Positions 54,815 through 63,886 of a DNA stretch of 64,000 bases are shown here, in pieces (the first letter of the stretch is position 1; each line of letters starts with the position of its first letter). Source of the stretch: Coriobacteriaceae bacterium (lineage in GTDB: Bacteria; Actinomycetota; Coriobacteriia; Coriobacteriales; UMGS124); contig JAHZGC010000014.1 of the NCBI GenBank assembly GCA_019421015.1, positions 37,586 to 101,585 on the forward strand, in the 5' to 3' direction. Under the pieces are notes generated by a model that was not told the origin of the DNA, ran no database searches, and saw only the letters and a list, made by a program, of their open reading frames with translations. Made by a program: the position numbers and the translations under genes.

Positions 54815-54882
54815 GGATAGAACTATAGCGCATCCCGGCCATGGGAACGTCTTGTTCTCGTTTCGTGATGGGGCGGCGGCCG

Positions 54883-54912
54883 TTGGCGTTCCAGGGACGG
54901 ATGTGCTAACAT
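54883..54912 (+). promoter_or_regulatory. Predicted promoter of the rimP-nusA-infB operon
   Basis: TTGGCG (54883-54888), 18-bp spacer, TAACAT (54907-54912). Each box matches four of six consensus bases. Transcription would start near 54919, giving a leader of about 100 bases with an attenuator. Confidence 0.45.
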
Positions 54913-54945
54913 ACTTCGCAGTACGTAATCTGAAGCGTTTATGCT

Positions 54946-54977
54946 GAGGAAGTGGGCTCGCCCCACTTCCTCTTTTT
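54946..54977 (+). terminator. Attenuator hairpin in the rimP leader
   Basis: Perfect 11-bp stem GAGGAAGTGGG / CCCACTTCCTC with a 5-base loop, directly followed by TTTTT, 44 bases before the rimP start. Its position within the operon leader suggests premature termination that is relieved under some condition, comparable to rimP-leader elements in other bacteria. Confidence 0.8.
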
Positions 54978-55020
54978 ATGCCCCGGCGCAAGGCGTTCGG
55001 AGCTAGGAAGGGAGGAGCCG

Positions 55021-55566
55021 ATGGCCGGTCTCAAGGCCGACGAACTCGTGCTCGCCGCATTGGAAGAAGGGGCTGCCGACCAGGGGCTCGACATCGTCGA
55101 CGTCGAGCTGACGGGGCCCGGTTCGCACCCGACCTTGCGCGTGCGCATCGACCTGCTCGAAGGCGGTCCCATCGACATGGACCGCGTCACGGCGTGCACT
55201 CCGTGGGTGGCTGAGGTGGTCGAGACCCTCGATCCTATCAACGGCCCCTACGAGCTCGAGGTTTCCTCGCCCGGCATCGACCGGCCGCTTCGCCGTCCGT
55301 GCGATTTTGCGCGTTTTGCCGGCGAGCTCGTCGAGGTGTCGACGACCGAGCCCGTGGACGGACGCAAAAGCTGGACGGGCACGGTCGTGTCAAGTGACGA
55401 CGAGGCCTTCGTGCTCCGTAGCGACGGGCAGGACGTCCGCGCGCCCTTCTCGGTCTTGAAGCGCGCCAAGATCAAGCCTGACTACGACAAGATCATGGCC
55501 GTGGCCAAGAAGGCCGCCAAGGCCGCCGAGGCCTGCGACGACGGGGCGGATGCCGACGGGGAGTAG
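55021..55566 (+). CDS. rimP: Ribosome maturation factor RimP
   Basis: 30S assembly factor of 181 residues. The N-terminal alpha/beta domain (about 10-80) has LDIVDVELTGPGSHPTLRVRID and the consensus YELEVSSPGIDRPL, the most diagnostic block. A C-terminal SH3-like barrel follows (about 90-150), and the tail is acidic/alanine rich. The start follows GGAAGGGAGGAG; an upstream in-frame ATG lies in the attenuator tail and has no site. It is the first gene of the nusA operon. Confidence 0.93.
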   Translation: MAGLKADELVLAALEEGAADQGLDIVDVELTGPGSHPTLRVRIDLLEGGPIDMDRVTACTPWVAEVVETLDPINGPYELEVSSPGIDRPLRRPCDFARFAGELVEVSTTEPVDGRKSWTGTVVSSDDEAFVLRSDGQDVRAPFSVLKRAKIKPDYDKIMAVAKKAAKAAEACDDGADADGE

Positions 55567-55642
55567 CCGCTCCTTCGCAACTATGGGATTGGACGGGTGC
55601 CCCGGGGCGCCCCGCGAGTGAGTTACCGAAAGGAAACAAGCG

Positions 55643-56899
55643 ATGGCCTCTGAAATGATGGAAGCCCTGATTCTCCTGGCACAGGAGAAGCACATCGACG
55701 AGCTCTACCTGCTCGACCGCCTCGAGCAGTCGCTGGCCAAGAGCTACGCCGACATCCTCGACCTCAAGTGGGGGGCCAAGGTCACCATCGACCGCCAGAC
55801 CGGCAAGGTGTACGTCTACCGCCTCGAGCCCAAGGACGACTCCATGGTCCTCGACGAGGACGACCCGCTGTACGGCACCTACACCGAGTTCGAAGAGATC
55901 GACGTGACCCCCAAGGACACGAGCCGTATCGCCGCCCAGCACGCCAAGGCCGAGATTAACGCCATCGTGCGCAATGCGGCCCGCGAACAGATTTACGAGG
56001 AGTTCTCCAAGCGCATCGGCGAGCTCATCACGGGTACCGTGCTCCAGACCACGCCCGACTTCACAATCCTCAAGATTCGCGAGGGCGTCGAGGCCGAGCT
56101 ACCCCACTTCGACAAGCGCCGCCACCCCGACGAGGCCAATGAGCGTCCCAACGGCGAGTACTACCAGCACAACCAGCGCGTGCGCGCCGTCATCATCGGC
56201 GTCCGCGACCCCAAGGCCGTCCAGAACGGCACCGCCTCGCGCGGCGAGCACAACCGTCCGGCCATCATCGTGAGCCGCACGCACCCCGACCTTATCCGAC
56301 GCCTGTTCGAGCTCGAGGTGCCTGAGGTCTACGACGGGGTGGTCGAGGTCAAGGCCATCGCCCGCGAACCTGGCATGCGCTCCAAGGTGGCCGTCGCCTC
56401 CCTGGACTCGCACCTCGACCCCGTGGGTGCCTGCGTGGGTCCCAAGGGGTCCCGCGTGCGCATGGTCGTCTCGGAACTGCGCGGCGAGCGCATCGACGTC
56501 GTGCTGTGGGACAAGGACCCGGCCCGCTACGTGGCCAATGCCCTGTCGCCCGCCAAGGTGACCCGCGTGATCGCCGACACCGAGAACCAGTACGCGACGG
56601 TCATCGTCCCCGACGACCAGCTCTCGCTGGCCATCGGCAAGGAGGGGCAGAACGCCCGCCTCGCCGCCCGCCTGACCGGTTGGCACATCGACATCAAGAA
56701 CGAGTCCCTTGCTGCTAACCTTATGGGCACCCTCGCTCCCTTGGTGGATGAGACCGTCACCCTCGACGAGGACGGCCGATGCGCCTACATCGACTCCAAC
56801 GGCGTGCGCTGCCGCAACCAGGCTCGTCCCGGCTCGCACTTCTGCTCGGTGCACCAGGGGTCGCGCCAGGCCCGCGAGGAAGAGGAGTCGCTGATCTAG
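55643..56899 (+). CDS. nusA: Transcription termination/antitermination factor NusA
   Basis: RNA polymerase-associated factor of 418 residues. The N-terminal domain is about 1-125. The S1 domain is about 130-200 (GTVLQTTPDFTILKIREGVEAELP). KH1/KH2 span about 205-350, with SRTHPDLIRRLFELEVPEVYDG, CVGPKGSRVRMVVSEL and AIGKEGQNARLAARLTGW. The last ~45 residues form an unusual Cys/His-rich appendix (CAYIDSNGVRCRNQARPG, then SHFCSVH) that may bind zinc; E. coli-type acidic repeats are absent. The start follows AAAGGAAAC. It lies in the rimP-nusA-ylxR-infB order. Confidence 0.95.
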   Translation: MASEMMEALILLAQEKHIDELYLLDRLEQSLAKSYADILDLKWGAKVTIDRQTGKVYVYRLEPKDDSMVLDEDDPLYGTYTEFEEIDVTPKDTSRIAAQHAKAEINAIVRNAAREQIYEEFSKRIGELITGTVLQTTPDFTILKIREGVEAELPHFDKRRHPDEANERPNGEYYQHNQRVRAVIIGVRDPKAVQNGTASRGEHNRPAIIVSRTHPDLIRRLFELEVPEVYDGVVEVKAIAREPGMRSKVAVASLDSHLDPVGACVGPKGSRVRMVVSELRGERIDVVLWDKDPARYVANALSPAKVTRVIADTENQYATVIVPDDQLSLAIGKEGQNARLAARLTGWHIDIKNESLAANLMGTLAPLVDETVTLDEDGRCAYIDSNGVRCRNQARPGSHFCSVHQGSRQAREEEESLI

Positions 56900-57001
56900 G
56901 GCGGTCCCTGATCTGGCGACGGGAGCAAGGACGGATGCGCTTCCGTGTGGCGCGCGAGCCCGCGCCGTGGAGGTACCCGACCGACGACGGGAGGTGGCAA
57001 C

Positions 57002-57283
57002 GTGGCCGAACCAAAGACGAGGACGTGCGTGGCATGCGGACGTAGCTCGTCCAAGGGTGACCTGGTACGATTTGTGCGCGCTGCGGACGGCAGCGTGGCC
57101 TGCGACCCGACGGGGCGCAAGCCTGGCCGCGGGGCTTACCTCTGCCCCGACCGGGCCTGCTTCGACGGTGCGCGCAAACGGCACGGCCTCGACCGTGCGC
57201 TTCGTACCAAGATAGACGACGGGGCGTACGGACGCCTCGAGGCTGAATTCGACCCGCTGTGCCCGGGGCACAGCGTGCAGTAG
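57002..57283 (+). CDS. ylxR: YlxR-family (DUF448) RNA-binding protein
   Basis: Small basic protein of 93 residues between nusA and infB, the usual ylxR position. Motifs TRTCVACGR (CxxC), LVRFVRAADG, PTGRKPGRGAYLC and a later RACFDGARKRHGLDRAL define the family. The fold is a nucleoid/RNA-associated one thought to modulate transcription or RNase P activity in some Firmicutes. The GTG start follows GGGAGGTGG. It starts about 100 bases after nusA. Confidence 0.9.
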   Translation: MAEPKTRTCVACGRSSSKGDLVRFVRAADGSVACDPTGRKPGRGAYLCPDRACFDGARKRHGLDRALRTKIDDGAYGRLEAEFDPLCPGHSVQ

Positions 57284-57298
57284 GGATAGGTGGTTGCA

Positions 57299-59959
57299 AT
57301 GGCGAAGATTCGCGTGCACGAGCTCGCCAAGGAGTACGGGATGTCGAGCAAGGAGATGCTCGAGCACCTCGCCGAGATGAAGATTCCGGCCAAGAGCGCG
57401 AGCGCCGCGCTTGAGGACGCCTATATCAGCATGATCCGCAAGAACCTCGCGCCCATCCTCGAGCAGCGCGCCGCCGCCATCGAGGCGGAGCGTGCCGCCG
57501 AGCAGGAGGCCGCCCGTAAGGCCGCCGAGGAGGCGGAGCGCGCTGCCGAGCAGGAGCGCATTGAGGCCGAGAAGCGCCGCGAGGAGGAGCGCCGCATCGA
57601 GGCCGAGCGCCGTGCTGCCGAGGAGGCCCGCAAGGCCGCCGAGGAGGCGGAGCGTGCGCGCATCGAGGCCGAGCGCAAGGCTGAGGAGGAGAAGCGCCGC
57701 CCCCGTGACACCGCCCCCAAGAGCACCCCGTCCTTCTCCAGCCTGCTCGAGCAGATCGCCCAGCAGGAGCGCATGATGGCCGCCGCCAAGGAGGAGAAGG
57801 CCGCGACCAAGGCCGCCGAGAAGGCCGCCGCCCCCGCCCCCAAGGATAAGGGCGCCCGCAAGGGCGAGCGCGGCCAGGCCCAGCAGCAGGGCTCCGGCCG
57901 TCGTGGCGGCAACGCGGCCGCCGCCCAGACCTCGGAGGCCAAGCCCGCCAAGGGCCGCAAGGGCGCCCAGGCCGTCGCGACTGCCGAGCCCGTTGCCGCG
58001 GGTGAGGACCGCTATGCCAAGATGGCCCGCGAGGCCGAGGAGTACAACCGCGACCGCGTGCTCGCCGAGGCCCGCGCCGCCGTGCAGGAGGCCAGCCGCG
58101 AGCAGGGCGGCCGCCGCAAGAAGCGCAAGGAGCGCCGTGAACAGGCCGCGGAGGAGGCCCGTCACCAGGAGGCCATCGAGGCCGCCATCGCCAACGACCA
58201 GAACCCCGCCGACCTCGACGTCGTGAAGATCGGCGAGGGCACCACGGTCGCGGAGTTTGCTGACCTGCTCGGCGTGCCCGCCAACGACATCATCAAGCGC
58301 CTCTTCCTGCTCGGCTCGCCGCTCACGATGACCCAGCCCATGAGCAACGAGCTCATCGAGCTCATCGCCGACGACCTGGGTCGCCGCGTGCGCATCATGA
58401 CCGAGGAGGAGGAGAACACCTTCACCTTCTACGACGACCCCAAGGACCTGCTGCCCCGTGCCCCCGTGGTCACCGTGATGGGCCACGTCGACCACGGCAA
58501 GACCTCTCTGCTCGACGCCATCCGCCACACCGGCGTGGCTGCGGGCGAGGCCGGCGGCATCACCCAGCACATCGGCGCCTCCGAGGTCACCATCAACGGC
58601 CAGCACATCACCTTCGTCGACACGCCCGGCCACGAGGCCTTCACCGCCATGCGCGCCCGCGGCGCCAAGGTCACCGACATCGTCATCCTCGTGGTGGCCG
58701 CCGACGACGGCGTGATGCCCCAGACCGTCGAGGCCATCAACCACGCCAACGCCGCCGGCGTGCCGATCATCGTCGCCGTCAACAAGATCGACAAGGAGTC
58801 GGCCAAGCCCGACCGCGTGCGCCAGGAGCTGACGGAGCACGGCGTCATCCCCGAGGAGTGGGGCGGCCAGAACATGTTCGTCAACGTCTCGGCCAAGAAG
58901 GGCATCGGCATCGACGACCTGCTCGAGACCGTGCTGCTCCAGGCCGAGGTACTCGAGCTCAAGGCGAACCCCAACACCTTTGCGTCGGGTTACGTGCTCG
59001 AGGCAAAGTTGGACCGCGGCCGCGGCCCCGTGGCCTCCGTGCTCGTGAAGCGCGGCACCCTGCATGTGGGTGACACCGTGGTGGCCGGCCTGTCTTACGG
59101 CCGCGTGCGTGCCATGCTCGGCCAGAACGGTCAGCGTATGAAGGAGGTCGGCCCCTCCGAGGCCGTCGAGATCCAGGGCCTGAACTCGGTGCCCGACGCC
59201 GGCGACGAGTTCCGCGTGTTCTCCGACGAGCGCCAGGCCCGCGAGCTTGCCGACCAGCGCGCCCTCAAGCGCCGTCAGGCCGAGCAGGAGCGCAAGCAGC
59301 ACGTCACCCTCGAGAACCTCTTCGAGACCATGGACCAGGCCGAGGTCAAGAAGCTCGACCTCGTGGTCAAGGCCGACGTCCAGGGTTCCATCGAGGCCCT
59401 GGCCGACGCCCTTTCCAAGATCGACCAGTCCGAGGTCAAGATCTCGATCATCCACAGCGCGGTGGGTGCCATCTCCGAGACCGACGTCACCCTGGCCGCC
59501 GCCTCCGACGCCATCATCATCGGCTTCGGCGTGCGCCCCGACACCAAGGCGCGCGACGCAGCCGAGCGCGAGGGCGTGCAGATTAAGACCTATCGCGTCA
59601 TCTATCAGGCTATCGACGACATCAACGCCGCCCGTGTGGGTATGCTCTCGCCCGAGTACGAAGACCGCGACATGGGCGCCGCGGAGGTCCGCGAGACCTT
59701 CAAGGTTCCCCGCGTGGGCACCATCGCCGGCTGTATGGTCACCTCGGGCGAGATCAGCCGCAGCGACAAGGTGCGCGTGGTGCGCGACGGCGTCGTGGTC
59801 TACGAGGGCAACATCGGCTCGTTGCGCCGTTTCAAGGACGACGTCAAGAGCGTCAAGTCGGGCTTCGAGTGCGGCATCGGCATCGACGGCTTCCAGGACA
59901 TCCACCTTGGCGACGTGATCGAGGCGTACAAGACGATCGAGATTGCGCGTAAGGAGTAG
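57299..59959 (+). CDS. infB: Translation initiation factor IF-2
   Basis: GTPase of 886 residues that brings fMet-tRNA to the 30S subunit. The first IF2_N module is residues 1-55. A ~210-residue linker of Ala/Glu/Arg/Lys repeats follows, then a second IF2_N module (about 315-370). The GTPase has [17 protein letters not shown] (about 394), DTPGHEAF and NKID, and domains II-IV continue to the end. Both GTG 57290 and ATG 57299 are possible; ATG gives the standard [12 protein letters not shown] start and better spacing from GGGATAGG. rbfA follows after 5 bases. Confidence 0.96.
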   Translation: MAKIRVHELAKEYGMSSKEMLEHLAEMKIPAKSASAALEDAYISMIRKNLAPILEQRAAAIEAERAAEQEAARKAAEEAERAAEQERIEAEKRREEERRIEAERRAAEEARKAAEEAERARIEAERKAEEEKRRPRDTAPKSTPSFSSLLEQIAQQERMMAAAKEEKAATKAAEKAAAPAPKDKGARKGERGQAQQQGSGRRGGNAAAAQTSEAKPAKGRKGAQAVATAEPVAAGEDRYAKMAREAEEYNRDRVLAEARAAVQEASREQGGRRKKRKERREQAAEEARHQEAIEAAIANDQNPADLDVVKIGEGTTVAEFADLLGVPANDIIKRLFLLGSPLTMTQPMSNELIELIADDLGRRVRIMTEEEENTFTFYDDPKDLLPRAPVVTVMGHVDHGKTSLLDAIRHTGVAAGEAGGITQHIGASEVTINGQHITFVDTPGHEAFTAMRARGAKVTDIVILVVAADDGVMPQTVEAINHANAAGVPIIVAVNKIDKESAKPDRVRQELTEHGVIPEEWGGQNMFVNVSAKKGIGIDDLLETVLLQAEVLELKANPNTFASGYVLEAKLDRGRGPVASVLVKRGTLHVGDTVVAGLSYGRVRAMLGQNGQRMKEVGPSEAVEIQGLNSVPDAGDEFRVFSDERQARELADQRALKRRQAEQERKQHVTLENLFETMDQAEVKKLDLVVKADVQGSIEALADALSKIDQSEVKISIIHSAVGAISETDVTLAAASDAIIIGFGVRPDTKARDAAEREGVQIKTYRVIYQAIDDINAARVGMLSPEYEDRDMGAAEVRETFKVPRVGTIAGCMVTSGEISRSDKVRVVRDGVVVYEGNIGSLRRFKDDVKSVKSGFECGIGIDGFQDIHLGDVIEAYKTIEIARKE

Positions 59960-59964
59960 TCGCC

Positions 59965-60390
59965 ATGAAACAGACTGAGACCACACGGCGCCTCGCCCAA
60001 GAGGCTCGCGAGAAGATTGCGACCATTCTTCGTCAGGAGATTTCGGACCCGCGATTGGCTGACGTCACCGTGACGGGGTGCGAGGTGTCGGTGGACCGGT
60101 CGCTGTGCAAGGTGTATGTGGCCGCCCCTCCCGGGACCTACGAGGAGGTCTTGGCCGGCCTTGAGTCGGCCAAGGGGCGCATCCGCTCGCTTTTGGGCCG
60201 TTCGCTCACCTGGCGCGTGACCCCGGAGCTGTTTTTTGTGATCGACACCTCCACCGACCAGGCCATGCGCATCACGGAGGCCCTCAAGAACGTTCCTCCC
60301 ACCATGGGCGTGCCCAAGGACGAGTTCGGGTACCCGATCGAGCCCGAGGAGACGTCGGATGCGGAGGAGCCCGAGGAGGACGCGCGTTAG
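59965..60390 (+). CDS. rbfA: 30S ribosome-binding factor RbfA
   Basis: Cold-adaptation/30S maturation factor of 141 residues with a KH-like fold. It has TRRLAQEAREKIATILRQEISDP at the start, VTVTGCEVSVDRSLCKVYV in the middle, and the helical end LTWRVTPELFFVIDTSTDQAMRI. An acidic tail follows. It lies in the standard infB-rbfA order, 5 bases after infB. Confidence 0.94.
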   Translation: MKQTETTRRLAQEAREKIATILRQEISDPRLADVTVTGCEVSVDRSLCKVYVAAPPGTYEEVLAGLESAKGRIRSLLGRSLTWRVTPELFFVIDTSTDQAMRITEALKNVPPTMGVPKDEFGYPIEPEETSDAEEPEEDAR

Positions 60391-60430
60391 CCCGGGACCT
60401 GTCCCCGAGAGAAAGACCGTTCATCTCCCT

Positions 60431-61459
60431 ATGACGATTTCCGAGTTCGATTCAGAGGTCTTTGGCCGCATCGCGGCCCTCATAGAATCGGCTGCCACCG
60501 TCGCCGTCTCGGGCCATACCGACCCGGACGGCGACGCCCTTGGCAGCGTCTTGGCCTTGACGGCCATCATAGAGGCCAAGTGGCCCCGCACCCGCGTTCA
60601 GCCGTTGCTTGCCAACGACCGGCCTGTCGTGGCTTCGTATCGGTTCCTGCCCGGGGTGGAGCGGTTTGTTCCCGCCCGACGCTACCATGGGACGCCCGAC
60701 CTGTTCATCTCCGTCGACACGCCCATGCCGGGGCGTCTCAAAGATGCCGAGGCGGTGTTCAAGCGCGCGCGGACCACGGCGGCCTTCGACCACCACCCCA
60801 CCATGGAGGCTTTTGCCCAGGTGAACTACCTCAGGGCGTCGGCGGCCTCGGTGGGCGATGTGGTCTATGACTTTATGACGTACCTGGGCGTGGAGCCGAC
60901 CCCGGCCATCGCGACCTGCATTCTCACGGCCGTCCTTACGGACACCGGCCGCTTCCAATACCAGAACACCGACGCCCACGCGCTGCGGGCCGCCGCCGCC
61001 ATGGTCGAGGCGGGGGCGTCTCCGGCCGAAGTGTCGGAGAACGTGTACATGAGCGACTCTATGGCGGCCCTCAAGCTGCGCGAGATCGCGCTGGGACGCT
61101 TGGCTACCGACCCGAGCGGCACGGTCTCCTACAGCTACGTGACCCAGGAGGACCTCAAGCGCGTCGGTGCCACCGCCGAGGACTGCGACGGGCTCATCGA
61201 CGTGCCGCGCTGTCTGAGGGGCGTCGGCGCCTGCCTGCTGCTGAGGGAGCAAAAGGACGGCACCGTACGGGGGAACGTCCGCTCAAAGGCCCCCTGGGTC
61301 GACGTGTCGGCCGTGGCCGCCAAGTTCGGCGGGGGCGGCCATCGCGCGGCGGCCGGCTTGACGTTCAAGGGACCTATGGAACGGGCGCTTTCTGAAGTCG
61401 TCGATGCCCTCGTCGCCCAGGTCGCGGTCGACGCCGCCTCCCAGGGGGAGGTCCAGTGA
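60431..61459 (+). CDS. nrnA: DHH/DHHA1 phosphoesterase (NrnA-like nanoRNase / pAp phosphatase)
   Basis: Manganese phosphoesterase of 342 residues that degrades short oligonucleotides and may dephosphorylate pAp. DHH-family motifs: SGHTDPDGDALGS (about residues 28-40), SVDTP, the DHH itself in AAFDHHPT (about 120), and TDTGRFQYQNT. The C-terminal DHHA1 domain has VAAKFGGGGHRAAAG. It lies between rbfA and truB as in many Gram-positives. The ATG at 60431 has only a distant GAGAGAAAG; no better start is seen. Confidence 0.92.
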   Translation: MTISEFDSEVFGRIAALIESAATVAVSGHTDPDGDALGSVLALTAIIEAKWPRTRVQPLLANDRPVVASYRFLPGVERFVPARRYHGTPDLFISVDTPMPGRLKDAEAVFKRARTTAAFDHHPTMEAFAQVNYLRASAASVGDVVYDFMTYLGVEPTPAIATCILTAVLTDTGRFQYQNTDAHALRAAAAMVEAGASPAEVSENVYMSDSMAALKLREIALGRLATDPSGTVSYSYVTQEDLKRVGATAEDCDGLIDVPRCLRGVGACLLLREQKDGTVRGNVRSKAPWVDVSAVAAKFGGGGHRAAAGLTFKGPMERALSEVVDALVAQVAVDAASQGEVQ

Positions 61460-62424
61460 AGCGGCGGGTCCCCAGCACCATACACATGCTGATAGGCGTT
61501 GACAAGCCCGCAGGCATGACCTCCCACGACGTCGTGGGCCGCGTGCGCCGGGCGGTGGGGGAGCGCCGGGTGGGTCACGCCGGCACGCTCGACCCGCTTG
61601 CGACGGGCGTTATGGTGGTCGGCATCGGCCAGGCGACGCGCCTTATGGCCTATGCGACCGCAGAGGAGAAGAGCTACGTCGCCCGGTTTGTCTTTGGTCG
61701 CGAGACAACCACCGACGACCTCGAGGGCGAGACCCGCGTCGAGCTGGGGGCCCCCGGTCAGGCGCTCGACGTGGAGTGGGCGCGGACCCAGATGGGCCTG
61801 CTCCTCCAGATGACGAGCCAGGTGCCGCCGTCCTACAGCGCCGTCCAGGTAGACGGCGTCCGGGCCTATGACGCGGCCCGCAAGGGGAGCGAGCTCGAGC
61901 TGGCCGCGCGCCCCATCGAGGTGCTCGGTGCCCTGCTGCTCTCCGTCGGTACGGTCGAGGAGGGGCCCGACTGCGGCTTGCCCTGGTGGGACGTCGCCCT
62001 GCGCGTCTCCAAGGGGACCTATGTGCGCGGTCTTGCACGCGACCTGGGGCGCTCTTTGGGGAGCGCCTGCTATGTGAGGGAGCTGCGCCGCACCGCGAGC
62101 GGCCCGGTGACGCTCGGGGCCTGCATGGCGCTCGACGCGTTGGAGGAGGGCGGTGCCGGGGGTCTGAAGGCCCTAGACCCGGTCCGCGCCACCTCGTGCC
62201 AGCCGCTGCGCCTGGGGTCTGCGGACGTGGAGGACGTCCGTAACGGCAAGCGGCTCTCGGCCGCCCGTACCGACGGGGGAGCCGCCCTCTCCTTTGGGGA
62301 GGGGGCCCGCGTGGCGTTGGTGCGCGACGGGCTCATGTACGGGGTCGCCGAGCGCCAGGGGGGCGCGGTGGTGCCCAAGGCCGTCTTTGCCGACGGTATA
62401 GCGGGGGTGGCCTGCTCGCTGTAG
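61456..62424 (+). CDS. truB: tRNA pseudouridine-55 synthase TruB
   Basis: Makes pseudouridine 55 in the T-loop of tRNAs; 322 residues. It has LIGVDKPAGMTSHDVVGRVR, the catalytic Asp46 in GHAGTLDPLATGVM, QVPPSYSAVQVDGVRAYDAARKG and SKGTYVRGLARDLG. The ~90-residue C-terminal part (PUA-like) is divergent. The GTG overlaps the nrnA stop as GTGA, so the genes are coupled. Confidence 0.95.
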   Translation: MKRRVPSTIHMLIGVDKPAGMTSHDVVGRVRRAVGERRVGHAGTLDPLATGVMVVGIGQATRLMAYATAEEKSYVARFVFGRETTTDDLEGETRVELGAPGQALDVEWARTQMGLLLQMTSQVPPSYSAVQVDGVRAYDAARKGSELELAARPIEVLGALLLSVGTVEEGPDCGLPWWDVALRVSKGTYVRGLARDLGRSLGSACYVRELRRTASGPVTLGACMALDALEEGGAGGLKALDPVRATSCQPLRLGSADVEDVRNGKRLSAARTDGGAALSFGEGARVALVRDGLMYGVAERQGGAVVPKAVFADGIAGVACSL

Positions 62425-62466
62425 GCGCACCCAGTAGGTCAGGTACGGTCAAGGGGGTTGTTTCTC

Positions 62467-63525
62467 ATGGGACTTTCCACGCATGAGCTGGCGCGCCGCG
62501 CGTTTTTGCGCGATGTCGACGCCGACACGGTGGTCACGCCGCGGTCGCCTTTGGCACCGGCGTCGCGCCTCATCGAGCTGGGCAAGGGCGACGCCCCCTA
62601 TATCGGGGACGCCGTATGCACCATCGGCGCCTTCGACGGCATCCACCGCGGCCATAGGTTCCTGTTCTCCCGCACGGTGCTCGACGCGCGCCGTCGCGGG
62701 CTGCCGAGCGTCATCATGACGTTCGACCCCGACCCCGACGAGCTGTTCCTGCCCTTCTCCAAGATCCACAAGCTCCTGAACAACGAGGACCGGTTGGCCT
62801 ACCTCACGAACTTCGGTGCCGACTTCGTCTTAAGCGTCCCCTTTACGCGGTCCCTGGCGGCCAACAGCACCGAGTCCTTTTTGCGTAGCGTCGTCTCGCC
62901 GGTCTTCAAGCCCCGCGCCATCCATGTGGGCAGCGATTTCAAGCTCGGGGCCGGCAACGCCGGCAACGTTGAGGAGCTGCGTAAGCTCGGTACCCGCCGC
63001 TCGGCCAAGTGCGAGGTGTTCGGCTACGACCTCGTGTGCAACGTGAGCGAGCCGGTCACGGCCACGCGGGTGCGCCGTCTGCTCATGGAGGACGGGGACT
63101 GTGCGGCAGCCTCTCAGCTTCTCTGCCGTCCGCATTTTGTGCGCGGCACGGTCGAGAAGGGACGTCAGAAGGGGCGTGAGTTCGGCTTCCCGACCGCCAA
63201 CGTCCGGATCGACTACCCCTACGTGGTGCCGGCGGAAGGGGTCTACGCCGGCCTTGTCCTCGTCGACGACCTCGACACCGTCTGGCCGGCGGCCGTGAAC
63301 GTGGGGGTGCCGCGGACCTTTGCCGACGAGGAGGGCTGCGCGTCGATCGAGGCGCATATGCTCGGTTTCGAGGGCGACCTCTACGGCAGGCAGGTGTCCG
63401 TCGCCTTCGTCGAGCGCCTGCGCGGCCAGCAGGCGTTCGAGAGCCTCGACGACCTCATGGCCACGGTAAACTCCAACATCGCGTGGACCGCCGAGCACCT
63501 GGGGAGCGAGGGCTTCCGCCTGTAG
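62467..63525 (+). CDS. ribF: Bifunctional riboflavin kinase / FAD synthetase RibF
   Basis: Makes FMN and FAD from riboflavin; 352 residues. The N-terminal adenylyltransferase domain has CTIGAFDGIHRGHR (about 51-64), the GxFDGxHxGH nucleotide motif, and MTFDPDPDELF. The C-terminal kinase domain starts near residue 220, with RGTVEKGRQKGREFGFPTAN (the GxPTAN Mg-ATP motif) and GVYAGLV. About 48 residues precede the core, longer than usual. An AAGGGGG lies about 9 bases before the ATG. In many genomes rpsO follows; here a dnaG-derived gene does. Confidence 0.93.
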   Translation: MGLSTHELARRAFLRDVDADTVVTPRSPLAPASRLIELGKGDAPYIGDAVCTIGAFDGIHRGHRFLFSRTVLDARRRGLPSVIMTFDPDPDELFLPFSKIHKLLNNEDRLAYLTNFGADFVLSVPFTRSLAANSTESFLRSVVSPVFKPRAIHVGSDFKLGAGNAGNVEELRKLGTRRSAKCEVFGYDLVCNVSEPVTATRVRRLLMEDGDCAAASQLLCRPHFVRGTVEKGRQKGREFGFPTANVRIDYPYVVPAEGVYAGLVLVDDLDTVWPAAVNVGVPRTFADEEGCASIEAHMLGFEGDLYGRQVSVAFVERLRGQQAFESLDDLMATVNSNIAWTAEHLGSEGFRL

Positions 63526-63580
63526 CGGCCCACGCTGGTCATTGCAACGACAAGTGCCGCTTTTCTCCAAGGAGGTACGC

Positions 63581-63886
63581 GTGTTCACGCCAGAAGACAA
63601 GCAGAAGATCCGCGAGGCGACCGACCTCGTCGCCCTGGTGGGCGAGACCGTGGTGCTGCGCCAGCGCGGCAACGACTTCTGGGGCTGCTGTCCCTTTCAT
63701 GACGAGGAGTCTTTGTCGTTTCATGTGATTCCCGACCGCGGGCTTTGGAAGTGCTTCAGCTGCGGCAAGGGCGGCGACTGCTTCAGCTACGTGATGGAGC
63801 GCGACCACCTGGACTTTCCCGACGCGGTGCGGGCCCTCGCCGAGCGCGCGGGCATCGACCTGCCCGACGACGCGCCCCGGCTGTAA
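63581..63886 (+). CDS. Stand-alone DnaG-type CHC2 zinc-finger protein
   Basis: Complete small gene of 101 residues corresponding only to the N-terminal zinc-binding domain of primase DnaG. All four ligands are intact: C37-P-F-H40 and C58-F-S-C61 in CCPFHDEESLSFHV and KCFSCGKGGDCFSYV. The frame ends at a normal TAA after DLPDDAPRL, where a full primase would continue into the catalytic TOPRIM part. GGAGG lies 5 bases before the GTG. A second gene with identical 5' coding sequence starts about 50 bases later. It may be a regulator or decoy of primase, or simply a recent partial duplication. Confidence 0.85.
   Translation: MFTPEDKQKIREATDLVALVGETVVLRQRGNDFWGCCPFHDEESLSFHVIPDRGLWKCFSCGKGGDCFSYVMERDHLDFPDAVRALAERAGIDLPDDAPRL

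Noticed and set aside
56099..59986. A 1295-codon open frame on the minus strand across nusA and infB
   Set aside because: Same cause: antisense of highly biased coding sequence, no ribosome site, no recognisable domain.
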